Source: Phytomonospora sp040655735 (GTDB lineage: Bacteria > Actinomycetota > Actinomycetes > Mycobacteriales > Micromonosporaceae). Taken from it: DNA of 64,000 nucleotides. Shown one piece after another: positions 50,534 through 58,270 of the stretch (within the stretch, counting starts at the first letter, position 1; each line of letters begins with the position of its first letter). The position numbers and the translations under genes were made by a program. The stretch covers positions 186,001 to 250,000 of the forward strand of contig NZ_JBFAKK010000011.1 of the NCBI RefSeq assembly GCF_040655735.1, read 5' to 3'. The notes beneath the pieces are model-generated. The model saw only the letters and a program-made list of their open reading frames with translations, was not told the origin of the DNA and did no database searches.

Positions 50534-51133
50534 ATGACGAGGACACGCATCTGGGTCAAACCGGAAGGCGCCGAGTTCGTCGCCGCCGAACTGGGCCGCG
50601 ACCGCCTCAGCGCCTCCGGCACGGCCGTCGGCGCCGACCCCATGCCCTACCGCCTCACCTACGAGCTCGCCACCACCGGCCGCTGGGTGACCTCACGGCT
50701 GGTCGTCGAGACCTCCGGCGCCGACCCCGCCACCGGCCCGTGGCGCCGCCGCCTGGAGTTGGGCAACCGCGACGGCGAATGGACCGCCGCCGTCGAGGCC
50801 GAAGGAACCCCCGACCTCCCACCGCCCGGCGGTGACGTCGCGGCCCTCTCCGGCGCTCTCGACTGCGACCTGGGCCTGTCCCCGCTGACGAACACCATGC
50901 CGGTCCTGCGCGCCGGGCTGCTCGACGGCGGCGGCCCCGTCGAGTTCCTGATGGCCTGGGTGTCGGTGCCCGACCTGGCGGTGGTCCCCTCGCGGCAGAC
51001 CTACACCTTCGTGAGCGGGGGAGCCGACCACTCCGTCGTGCGTTACGCGAGCCCCGGCTTCACCCGCGAGGTCGTCTTCGACCCCGACGGCCTGGTGCGG
51101 GACTACCCCGGCATCGGCCGCGCCGTCGGCTGA
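50534..51133 (+). CDS. Putative glycolipid-binding protein (PF06475-type)
   Basis: 199 residues. The signature LDCDLGLSPLTNTMPVLR in the middle and the all-beta pattern (YRLTYELATTGRWVTSRLVVE, RQTYTFV, VVRYASPGFTREVVFDPDGLVRDYPGI) identify the putative glycolipid-binding family. Many Pseudomonas and actinobacterial genomes have it; a precise role is not known. No signal peptide. Isolated gene, followed by about 580 bases without an obvious large gene. Confidence 0.88.
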   Translation: MTRTRIWVKPEGAEFVAAELGRDRLSASGTAVGADPMPYRLTYELATTGRWVTSRLVVETSGADPATGPWRRRLELGNRDGEWTAAVEAEGTPDLPPPGGDVAALSGALDCDLGLSPLTNTMPVLRAGLLDGGGPVEFLMAWVSVPDLAVVPSRQTYTFVSGGADHSVVRYASPGFTREVVFDPDGLVRDYPGIGRAVG

Positions 51134-51441
51134 GTGCGTGCCCAAAGGGGCAGAACGCGAACAGTCCACCGGCCTTCCACCTTTAGTGTCCAACCCATCG
51201 GCCCATTCCCAACGCTGATCACGAAGTCGCCGTCGGGAATCGGACGCAATGGCGTGCTGATCGGAGCGCGTCGGACGTATTCCATAAATCGCGACCCGCG
51301 CGTCTAATAGGGTCGGCCCCGCCCCTCCGACCAGCAACGTCTCCCAAAACCCACGTCGGCCGTCGCCGCCCCCCACGAGTCCGACCGCGCCGATAACGCG
51401 CTCCTTCGCCCCGCCCGAATTCACCGCGCAATAGAGAACGG
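51134..51441. other. Intergenic stretch of lower GC
   Basis: The stretch is somewhat AT-richer than its flanks (TATTCCATAAATCG, TCTAATAGGGT). TCTAATAG at about 51303 could be a -10 element for the small ORF at 51442. A 60-residue minus-strand frame (51103-51285) exists, but its third-base composition is unlike real genes here. Confidence 0.4.
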
Positions 51442-51570
51442 ATGCCCCCTGTGCAAAAAATCCGCGCCGCCCGGCGCCTCTTCGCGATGCTGATCGCCCT
51501 GAAGGACGTGACGCCCTGGGCGGGCGACGGCAAAGCCGTCTGGTCCACCGCCACCAACGGCCGCCTCTGA
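51442..51570 (+). CDS. Candidate small protein (42 residues), unknown function
   Basis: ATG to TGA encodes a short protein with a basic amphipathic N-terminal helix (QKIRAARRLFAMLIALKD) followed by VTPWAGDGKAVWSTATNGRL. About 36 of 41 sense codons end in G or C, like real genes here, whereas the flanking region does not. There is only a weak GAGAACGG site before the ATG; a GTG at 51451 is another possible start. No family recognised. It lies upstream of the tRNA gene. Confidence 0.4.
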   Translation: MPPVQKIRAARRLFAMLIALKDVTPWAGDGKAVWSTATNGRL

Positions 51571-51717
51571 CCCCGTTCCCGCGACGGGCCGCGCCCACCC
51601 GACGACCCGCCCCGGGCCTGCGACGAAGCCCACCCCCGGGAGGGGCCTAACCTCCTCGACCGCCTCCGCAGGGGCCGTGTAAGCTACTGCGAGTGCCCGG
51701 GAAGAACCGCCGGGCGC

Positions 51718-51790
51718 GGGGCTGTGGCGCAGCTGGTAGCGCACCACACTGGCAGTGTGGGGGTCAGGGGTTCGAGTCCCCTCAGCTCCA
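51718..51790 (+). tRNA. tRNA-Ala (anticodon GGC)
   Basis: A 73-base cloverleaf. Acceptor GGGGCTG pairs with CAGCTCC (one G-T pair), with discriminator A. D arm contains GCGC-AGCTGGTA-GCGC. Anticodon stem CCACA/TGTGG closes a loop CTGGCAG with anticodon GGC, reading GCC (Ala). T arm is AGGGGTTCGAGTCCCCT. The 3' CCA is not encoded (CCC follows). TAAGCT about 37 bases upstream is a possible -10 element. A perfect terminator starts 10 bases downstream. Confidence 0.97.
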
Positions 51791-51799
51791 CCCAACGTG

Positions 51800-51836
51800 A
51801 AGGCCGTTGACCTGGGAAAACAGGTCAACGGCCTTT
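51800..51836 (+). terminator. tRNA terminator
   Basis: Perfect 15-bp stem AAGGCCGTTGACCTG / CAGGTCAACGGCCTT with loop GGAAAA, ending in a short T run. Confidence 0.95.
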
Positions 51837-52283
51837 GTCGTGTGCACGGTTCGCGCTCTCTGGGGCGTGAGTCGTCACTCCGGTTGAGTCGAGCGCGGTG
51901 ACTCCCGTCCCACTTTCTGGAACTCGTGATCGGACGAACGTGCGGTGACGCACGTTCTGCCCGGTGGCTCTCGATCTCTGTCCACCCACGTTTGGCCTGC
52001 GTCGGAAAATGTCGAACGGCTTGACCGCTTTACGGTCGCGGTTGGCCGCGAGGAACTGACTTCGCTTCCTGTTCCTTGGTAGGCCCCTCGTAGACCATGC
52101 AGTCACGCGAGAATCCAGCCCACTTCCGCCGGCCCGGAAGGCCAGAGCCCCGACGAGGGCGACTTCGGGCGCGGCCGGCCAGGGCGATCCCTGGCGGCGC
52201 AAGGTTCGGTAAAGCTCTCGTCAAGGTTTCTCGCCCCTCCCGTGCCTAGGTTTGCGACCGCAACGACAACGGAGGGAAAAGAC
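51837..52283. other. Intergenic region after the tRNA
   Basis: No gene found. A perfect 9-bp hairpin GAACGTGCG-GTGA-CGCACGTTC is at 51936-51957. TAGGTT at 52247-52252 may be the -10 element for the secreted protein at 52284. I found no second copy of the tRNA 3' end that would mark an integrated element. Confidence 0.5.
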
Positions 52284-52679
52284 ATGTCCAAGAGGTCCAT
52301 CATCGGTACGGCACTCGCCGCCACGGCCACCGCGCTCGCGGTCTTCGGGGTCGCGGGCGGCGCCCAGGCCGGCGGCTCCTCGCTGATCTACTCGACGAAC
52401 AGCCAGGGGGTCGTCCTCGGCTCGATGTCGCACATGGACGACGGCGACCAGTTCCGTGTCTACGACCTTGAGGCGGACGGCCACGGCGTCCGCGGCACGC
52501 TCCAGGACGCCGCCGGCAAGGTCCTCGCGACCACTTACAACGGCAAGGGCAACGGCAACTACACGTACTTCTTCTACGACGTCGTCCCGGACCGCAGCTA
52601 CAAGATCATCGTGTGCTCGGTCGACGGCTCGAACGACACGACCGGCTCGTACTGCGGTTCTAAGTGGATCGACGAGTGA
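52284..52679 (+). CDS. Small secreted protein of unknown function
   Basis: 131 residues from the ATG at 52284 (GGAGGGAAAAGAC upstream). Signal peptide (IIGTALAATATALAVFGVAGGAQA), then a beta-rich mature domain (SLIYSTNSQGVVLGSM, DQFRVYDLEADGHGVRGTLQ, YTYFFYDVVPDRSYKIIVCSVDG) with two cysteines likely forming a disulfide (IIVCSVDG ... GSYCGSKW). The length and fold resemble small secreted proteins common in streptomycetes. No enzyme motif is present. Followed by a strong convergent terminator. Confidence 0.8.
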   Translation: MSKRSIIGTALAATATALAVFGVAGGAQAGGSSLIYSTNSQGVVLGSMSHMDDGDQFRVYDLEADGHGVRGTLQDAAGKVLATTYNGKGNGNYTYFFYDVVPDRSYKIIVCSVDGSNDTTGSYCGSKWIDE

Positions 52680-52781
52680 CCAGGGGATGACGCAGGGTGC
52701 GCCACCACGGGTGGCGCATCCCACCGCCATTTGCCGAACATCTCCGGGGAGTTCCTCGACGAGGGCCGAACGACGGCGAAA

Positions 52782-52806
52782 GGGGCGGACCGTTTCGGTC
52801 CGCCCC
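52782..52806. terminator. Bidirectional hairpin terminator
   Basis: Perfect 10-bp stem GGGGCGGACC / GGTCCGCCCC with loop GTTTC between convergent genes. Confidence 0.85.
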
Positions 52807-52822
52807 ACGTTCGGTCGCACGA

Positions 52823-53896
52823 TCAGGCGGTGTCACCCGGCTCGTCGACGATCAACGCGGCGAGCCTGATGTTCTCCCACAGCAACTCGCCCGCCTTCTC
52901 GGTGATGACCTCTCCGTCGTCGTCGGTGGGGTCGGGTTCGGCCGACTCGCTCGGCCCGCCGTAGGTGAAGTCGGTGATGGCCAGGTTGCGGAAACCGACG
53001 TACTCGTGAGTCTCGGGGTCGAGCAGCATCTGCCCGAGAGTCGTGCCGTTCGAGATCCTCCCGACGGCCGTCGTCTCGCGGCCGTCGATCATGACGGGCT
53101 CACCGGCGACCGTGACGTCCGGGATCTGGGCCGCCGCCCGGTACAGGCCCGCGGTCAGCGCCGGCGGGAGCAGGTTTCCACTGAGAATGTCGCCGATACG
53201 GGCGAAGAGCGTTCCGTTCCACTCCTCCTCCGACTCGGGCAGGATGTAGAAAGGCGGACGGCCGGGGTTGATCCCGTTGTGGTGGTCGATGATCTGCTGA
53301 CGCAGGGCGGCGAGCAGTGCCGTCGGCTCGGTGGGAAGGGTCACCAGCCAGGGGTACTCGGTGTGGTTCATGTCGGTGAGGGTTCCCACCAGCTCGCCGG
53401 TCCGGTCGTACCTCCTCGTGTCCTTGCCGTCGGCGCGATACCAGTTCTCGTCGAAGCCGACGCCGTCATTGCCCTTCCACTCGGCCATCGCGCCGCTCCT
53501 GGTGTCGCGGAACTTGATGTAGAACCACTGGTCGGGCTGCGGCTCCGTCCACGGTTGGACGGCGGCGTGGGATGCCGCCATCTCGAAGACGTGGACGGCC
53601 TGGGCGGTCGGGTCCGCGTCCGGTTCGGTCGGCGCGCTCCCGCCGCCGGTGGCGACGGTGAGCACGACCGCCGCGGCGGCGACCGCGGCGAGCGCTCCCG
53701 TCGCGAGGGCGAAGCGGCGCCGGGGAATCCGGCGCTTCGTCCGGGCGGCGGTGTTCTGGTCTTGGAGGTGGTTCACCACGAACTCCTGGAGTTGGGGCTG
53801 CCGGCCGCTCGGGAAGTCCCGCTCGGGGGGCACCGGCAGGAGCCGGGCGAACTCGTCGCGTACGTCCAAGCTGGGCTGGGGGTTCTCGTTCTTCAT
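52823..53896 (-). CDS. CU044_5270-family membrane protein (sigma-factor partner)
   Basis: 357 residues. Cytoplasmic N-terminus (VRDEFARLLPVPPERDFPSGR), one TM helix (FALATGALAAVAAAAVVLTVATGG), and an extracellular domain with WFYIKFRDTRSGAMAEWKGNDG and RRYDRTGELVGTL. This is the pattern of CU044_5270 proteins, which nearly always follow an ECF sigma gene in actinomycetes and may act as its anti-sigma or signal partner. It overlaps the sigma stop by 4 bases. Confidence 0.88.
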   Translation of the reverse strand: MKNENPQPSLDVRDEFARLLPVPPERDFPSGRQPQLQEFVVNHLQDQNTAARTKRRIPRRRFALATGALAAVAAAAVVLTVATGGGSAPTEPDADPTAQAVHVFEMAASHAAVQPWTEPQPDQWFYIKFRDTRSGAMAEWKGNDGVGFDENWYRADGKDTRRYDRTGELVGTLTDMNHTEYPWLVTLPTEPTALLAALRQQIIDHHNGINPGRPPFYILPESEEEWNGTLFARIGDILSGNLLPPALTAGLYRAAAQIPDVTVAGEPVMIDGRETTAVGRISNGTTLGQMLLDPETHEYVGFRNLAITDFTYGGPSESAEPDPTDDDGEVITEKAGELLWENIRLAALIVDEPGDTA

Positions 53897-54552
53897 CGGT
53901 TGATCTCCTGAGCGAGCCGGACCGCTTTGTCGCGGTCATCTCTTACCTGTCCGCGGCGCGGCGCGACTTCCCGTTTCGTCTCGGCGGGTTTCAGGCGGCC
54001 CGACGAGACGAGCTTCGCCAGCTTCGCCCGCGCCCTCGACAGGCGCGACGCGACGGTCCCCACGGGTACGCCGAGCGCTTCGGCGGCCTGGGTGTAGTCG
54101 AGCTCCGCCCACACGACCAGCGCGATCACCTCGCGTTCGGTCTTGCGCAGCTTCTTCATGGAAGCCATGGTCACGGCCAGCCGCTCACGGTCATCGGTGC
54201 GACTGGTGACGTCCTCGGCGATGTCGGGGACCGTCTCGGGGTGCGGCATCCGGAGCAGGGCACCGTCGTGGCGCCGGGCCGCCCGGCGGACGTTGCGGGC
54301 GATGTTCGTGGCTATGCCGAGCAACCACGGCCGCAGGGACGCCGCTTCATCGCCGGTGTCCCGGTCCACATCGATCCGTTCTCGCAGTCGCCACGCCTCC
54401 AGGATGGTCAGTGAGGCGACGTCCTCGGCCGTCGACCAGTTGCCGGTGAGCCGGAAGCTGTGGTTGTACACCGATCGGGCGTGCTCGGCGAAGAGCTCTC
54501 CGAAGGCCTCGGGGTCACCGGAGCGAACGCGGGCGCGCAAATTCATCTCCAC
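53893..54552 (-). CDS. ECF-type RNA polymerase sigma factor
   Basis: 219 residues. Region 2: AFGELFAEHARSVYNHSFRLTGNWSTAEDVASLTILEAWRLR. Region 4: LRKTEREVIALVVWAELDYTQAAEALGVPVGTVASRLSRARAKL. The RNA polymerase-binding and helix-turn-helix parts look complete, with a basic tail. It is translationally coupled to the downstream CU044_5270 gene. A second ATG at 54546 is possible. Confidence 0.92.
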   Translation of the reverse strand: MEMNLRARVRSGDPEAFGELFAEHARSVYNHSFRLTGNWSTAEDVASLTILEAWRLRERIDVDRDTGDEAASLRPWLLGIATNIARNVRRAARRHDGALLRMPHPETVPDIAEDVTSRTDDRERLAVTMASMKKLRKTEREVIALVVWAELDYTQAAEALGVPVGTVASRLSRARAKLAKLVSSGRLKPAETKREVAPRRGQVRDDRDKAVRLAQEINR

Positions 54553-54665
54553 ATCCGTTGACTGTCCGATCGCCGTGGGGACTTCCCGTGATTCAGATCA
54601 CAGCACTGCGGCAGAGTCGCCGCCGCGCTCAAGTTCCGCTCAAGCTCGGCGCGCCCGCCCGCGGC

Positions 54666-54671
54666 TATCGT
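54666..54671 (+). promoter_or_regulatory. Possible -10 element TATCGT
   Basis: TATCGT, about 37 bases before the GTG at 54708. Transcription starting just after it would include both the short ORF and the larger gene. Confidence 0.35.
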
Positions 54672-54707
54672 CGCCTTCTCCGTGACCGACCGAGAAAGGC
54701 GACCACC

Positions 54708-54767
54708 GTGGAGTTGCGCACCCAGGACGGACTCTGGTCCGACGGCGCCGGCCGCCTGCCCCGGTGA
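54708..54767 (+). CDS. 19-residue ORF coupled to the next gene (leader peptide or frameshifted 5' end)
   Basis: GTG start preceded by GAGAAAGGCG, encoding MELRTQDGLWSDGAGRLPR, then a TGA that overlaps the next GTG. It could be a leader peptide. It could also be the real N-terminus of the downstream protein, separated by a one-base frameshift, because the residues run naturally into ETAPSGAAPLIDRLV. Confidence 0.4.
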   Translation: MELRTQDGLWSDGAGRLPR

Positions 54768-55306
54768 ATCCCGAGACCGCGCCCTCCGGCGCCGCCCCTC
54801 TCATCGACCGGCTCGTCACCGAGGTCGACGCGCGACACGCGGAGTCGATACGCGCGAACGCGGCCGCCGGCGACTGGAGGGCCGCCCTCACCGAGCTCAC
54901 CGCCCGCCTCGTCGATGATGGAACACCGATCGCCAGGCACGAACGCGCCGCGTTGCACGGTGCTCTGTACGCAGCCGGGCTACCCGGCGACATTGTCCGC
55001 GCTCTGGTCGTCAAGCCCTTCACGCCCGAGCAGCTGGCCGACATGAGGGAGACGGCCACCGGGACGCGTTCGGTGGTGGAGCGTTTGGCCCCTCGCATCG
55101 GAGAGCACGAGGCCGACTACCTCCGCGGCGCCGCCATCGCCGGCGAATGGCGCCTGGCCGTCACCGACCTCATCGGCTACCTCGCCCGTGATGAGATCCC
55201 CGTGTCCGCGGTCGACCGCGACGACCTGCGCAAGCTGCTGACCAGGTTCGGTGAACCGCACGACGAGCTCGATCGGCTCATTGTCGACGGGGTGGACGAA
55301 GCCTAA
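54764..55306 (+). CDS. Protein with two tandem MafI/immunity-like helical repeats
   Basis: 180 residues from the GTG at 54764, overlapping the previous short ORF. Two homologous halves of about 70 residues: RHAESIRANAAAGDWRAALT followed by ELTARLVDDGTPIARHERA, and EHEADYLRGAAIAGEWRLAV followed by TDLIGYLARDEIPVSAVDRD. Each is a compact all-helical unit resembling the E-x-G-x-W/Y-x-x-A-L-x-x-L motif of MafI-type immunity proteins. No adjacent toxin is visible. It could also be a simple cytoplasmic adaptor. The family call is tentative. Confidence 0.55.
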   Translation: MNPETAPSGAAPLIDRLVTEVDARHAESIRANAAAGDWRAALTELTARLVDDGTPIARHERAALHGALYAAGLPGDIVRALVVKPFTPEQLADMRETATGTRSVVERLAPRIGEHEADYLRGAAIAGEWRLAVTDLIGYLARDEIPVSAVDRDDLRKLLTRFGEPHDELDRLIVDGVDEA

Positions 55307-55461
55307 GGCAGTCCAACGCCTTCGCCGTTCGCCGACCAGCGCGTCACCCGTCGGAAGTACTCGACGCTCTGGGACGGGCCGCCGCCGTCGTGCGTTCCGG
55401 CGCGGTCCCGCCGGGATCTCGGCTGCGTATCATCGCCGGGGATCTTGAGGGGAGGTGCGCC

Positions 55462-58170
55462 TTGCACGGTCGCGGAAGCGAGCGAGGGCTTCTCGCCGGG
55501 CTGCTCGGCCGGGTCCGCGCGGGCCGCGCCGAGGCGCTGGTCCTGCGGGGGGAGGCCGGGATCGGCAAGACCGCCCTCCTCGACGACCTCGCCGCGGCGG
55601 CCGGTGTGCCGGTCCTTCGGGCCACCGGCGCCGAGGCCGAGACCGGGCTGCCGTACGCGGGTCTCCACCAGCTTCTCCATCCCGCCCGCGACCGCCTCGA
55701 CGGCGTACCCGACGGCCCTCGCGAAGCGCTGCGGGCCGCCCTCGGCCTTGCCGCTCCCGCAGGTGCCGACCGCTTCCTGGTCGGCTTGGGCGTTCTCGGC
55801 GTCCTGACCGAACTGTCGGCCGAGGGCCCGGTGTTGTGCCTGGTCGACGACGCGCAGTGGCTCGACCGTGAATCGGCCGACGCGCTGCTGTTCGCCGTAC
55901 GCCGCCTGCACGCCGAGCCCGTGGGCACGGTCTTCGCCGCACGCGACGACGGCGGCGTCTTCCCCGCGCCCGGTCTGCCCGACCTCGTACTCGGCGGCCT
56001 TGCCCGCGACGCGGCCGAGGCCCTGCTCGGCGAGGCCGGACTCGACATCTCGGTCCGCGACCGACTCCTCGACGAGGCCCGCGGCAACCCGCTCGCGCTG
56101 ATCGAGCTACCCCGGGCGCTGTCTCCCGAGCAGCGCTCCGGCGCGCTTCCTCCGCTGTCGATGACCTTCGGGGACGCCGAGGGCGCGCACGGCGCCGTCT
56201 TGCGCGGCTTTCGGCAGCGGATCGGGGCCCTGCCCACACCCGCGCGGACCTGCCTGCTCGTCGCGGCCCTCGACGGCACCGGCGACCGCGACACCGTCTT
56301 CGCCGCCGCGGCCGCACTCGGCGCGGGCATCGCCGACTTCGCGCTCGCCGAGCGGGCCGGGCTGTTGCACGTCGGCACCGCCCGCGTCGAACTGCGCCAC
56401 CCGCTCGTACGGGTCGCCGCACAGACCGTCGCCGACATCGCCGAACGCACCGCCGCGCACTCGGCGCTGGCCGCCGCCGGTGAGGGAGACGGGCGGGTGT
56501 GGCATCTGGCGTCGGCCGCGACCGGCCCCGATCAGGCCATCGCCGCCGAACTGGACGGGATCGCCGGCCGCGCCGACGCGCTCGGCGCGCTGTCGCTGGC
56601 GTCCACGGCCGCCGAGCGCGCGGCGGACCTGTCGGCCGAACCCGAGTCCCGCACCCGGCGCCTGACCTACGCGGCCGCCGCGGCGCTGGAGGCGGGGCGC
56701 CTCGACCGCGCTGAGCGGCTCGCCCGCCGCGCCTCCCTCGGCGACGCCGACGCGGCCGCCGCGCGGCGTCTGGCGGGCGTGCGGGCGCTGCTGGAGTACG
56801 AGCGGGGCCTTCCGCGCACGGCGGCCGCCATCCTGGTCGACGAGGCCGCTCCCCTCGCCGCCGCGCAGCCCGCGCACCTGGCGTCCGTGCTCGCGCGCGC
56901 CGCCGTCTACACGTGGCACTGCGGGCACGGTCCGCACCAGAACCAGCTCTTCGACCGCATCGAACGGCTGCCCGGGCGACCGCCCGGATCACCGCTGACC
57001 GGGCTGGTCGGCGGGCTGCGCCTCACCTCCGCCGGGGACGTCGCGGCGGCCGTCCCCGCACTCGCCGGTTACGTGTCCGCCATGGACGACCCGGGCGTCC
57101 CATTTCCGCAGCGGCTCAGCGCCGCCCATGTCTCGCTCGCCACCGGCGACCACGACCGCACGCACGCGCTGGCCTGCGATCTCGTCGCCGTCTGTCGTGC
57201 CGAGGGCCGCATCACGCTGCTCCCTCAGCCGCTCGGTCTGCTCGCCGTCGCGCAGATGTTCCTCGGCGAGCACCGGGACGCCTTCGCCACCCTGCACGAG
57301 GCGCAACTGCTGGCCGAGGACACCGGCCAGCGACACCGGCGCGGCCATCTCGCGGGGCTGCTGTCATGGCTGCACGCCCTGTCCGGCGACGAGGAGCCGA
57401 CCCGCGCGCTCGCCGGTGAGGCGATCGCGAGCTCGGCGGACGGCGAGCGGGCCGCCAACCTCGCGTGGGCGGTCCAGGGGCTGACCGCCCTCGACATGGG
57501 ACGTGGCGACCACGAGGCCGTTCTGGAACGGCTCGATCGCGAGTCGGCGGGCCCGGCCCGGCACAGTCTGACCGTGCAGATCTACACCGCCGCCGACCAC
57601 GTCGAGGCCGCCGTCCGTTGTGGACGGTCCGAGGCGGCGGCGAAACCGCTGGCGGGGTTCACGGCCTGGGCCGACGCGAGCGGGCAGCCGTGGGCGCGCG
57701 GGGTCGCGTTGCGGGCGGCGGCCCTGGTCGCGGGCGGAGACGAGGAGCTGTTCACCCGTGCGCTGGCCGAACACGCGCGAAGCGCGCAGCAACCGCTGGA
57801 GCACGCCCGCACCCGTCTGCTGTTCGGGGAATGGCTGCGGCGCAGGCAGCGCCGGGCCGACGCGGCGGCCGAGTTGAGCGCGGCACTGGAGGTCTTCGAG
57901 CGGGTCGGCGCCCGCGCCTGGGCGGCGCGGGCGGAAGGCGAGCTGAAGGCGACGGGCGTGCACGCGCGCGGCCCCGTCCGCAGCGACCCGTTGTCCGCGC
58001 TGACGCCGCAGGAACTCCAGGTCGTGCGGCTGGCCGCCACGGGCGCCTCGAACCGCGACATCGCCGCCCGGCTCTTCCTCAGCCCACGGACCGTCGGGTA
58101 CCACCTGTACAAGGCGTTCCCGAAGCTCGGCGTCTCCTCGCGGGCCGAACTGGCACGGTTCGCTACCTAA
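55462..58170 (+). CDS. LuxR-family regulator with N-terminal AAA/STAND ATPase (LAL-like)
   Basis: 902 residues from the TTG at 55462, which has GAGGGGAGG well placed upstream; the frame extends further, but the extra residues are not family-like. Walker A RGEAGIGKTALLDDL (about 30-45), Walker B CLVDDAQWLD (about 128), a middle region of helical TPR-like repeats, and a C-terminal LuxR helix-turn-helix (LTPQELQVVRLAATGASNRDIAARLFLSPRTVGYHLYKAFPKLGVSSRAEL). LAL regulators activate secondary metabolism or degradation pathways. The inducer and targets are unknown; no biosynthetic cluster is adjacent. Confidence 0.92.
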   Translation: MHGRGSERGLLAGLLGRVRAGRAEALVLRGEAGIGKTALLDDLAAAAGVPVLRATGAEAETGLPYAGLHQLLHPARDRLDGVPDGPREALRAALGLAAPAGADRFLVGLGVLGVLTELSAEGPVLCLVDDAQWLDRESADALLFAVRRLHAEPVGTVFAARDDGGVFPAPGLPDLVLGGLARDAAEALLGEAGLDISVRDRLLDEARGNPLALIELPRALSPEQRSGALPPLSMTFGDAEGAHGAVLRGFRQRIGALPTPARTCLLVAALDGTGDRDTVFAAAAALGAGIADFALAERAGLLHVGTARVELRHPLVRVAAQTVADIAERTAAHSALAAAGEGDGRVWHLASAATGPDQAIAAELDGIAGRADALGALSLASTAAERAADLSAEPESRTRRLTYAAAAALEAGRLDRAERLARRASLGDADAAAARRLAGVRALLEYERGLPRTAAAILVDEAAPLAAAQPAHLASVLARAAVYTWHCGHGPHQNQLFDRIERLPGRPPGSPLTGLVGGLRLTSAGDVAAAVPALAGYVSAMDDPGVPFPQRLSAAHVSLATGDHDRTHALACDLVAVCRAEGRITLLPQPLGLLAVAQMFLGEHRDAFATLHEAQLLAEDTGQRHRRGHLAGLLSWLHALSGDEEPTRALAGEAIASSADGERAANLAWAVQGLTALDMGRGDHEAVLERLDRESAGPARHSLTVQIYTAADHVEAAVRCGRSEAAAKPLAGFTAWADASGQPWARGVALRAAALVAGGDEELFTRALAEHARSAQQPLEHARTRLLFGEWLRRRQRRADAAAELSAALEVFERVGARAWAARAEGELKATGVHARGPVRSDPLSALTPQELQVVRLAATGASNRDIAARLFLSPRTVGYHLYKAFPKLGVSSRAELARFAT

Positions 58171-58257
58171 GCACCGGCGCCGGCCGACTTAAGCGCGGCG
58201 ACCGCCGGCCGGACCGGACAGGTGGCGCGACGGACGCGGGGACGGGGCGCGCGCCCA

Positions 58258-58263
58258 TAGCGT
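58258..58263 (+). promoter_or_regulatory. -10 element of a probable leaderless promoter (M24 gene)
   Basis: TAGCGT, 7 bases before the ATG at 58271. Confidence 0.5.
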
Positions 58264-58270
58264 CGGCCAC

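Noticed and set aside
51103..51285. 60-residue minus-strand ORF (MEYVRRAPISTPLRPIP...)
   Set aside because: Third-base GC is too low for genes in this genome and it overlaps the end of the glycolipid-binding gene. It may be a decayed gene, but the support is weak.
51421..51828. Minus-strand ORF whose start reads GGAEGTRTPDPHTASVVRYQLRHSP
   Set aside because: This well-known false protein comes from translating the complement of a tRNA gene; the tRNA-Ala lies exactly there.
51718..52283. Integrated element at the tRNA gene
   Set aside because: No integrase gene and no repeated tRNA 3' end were found within the window.
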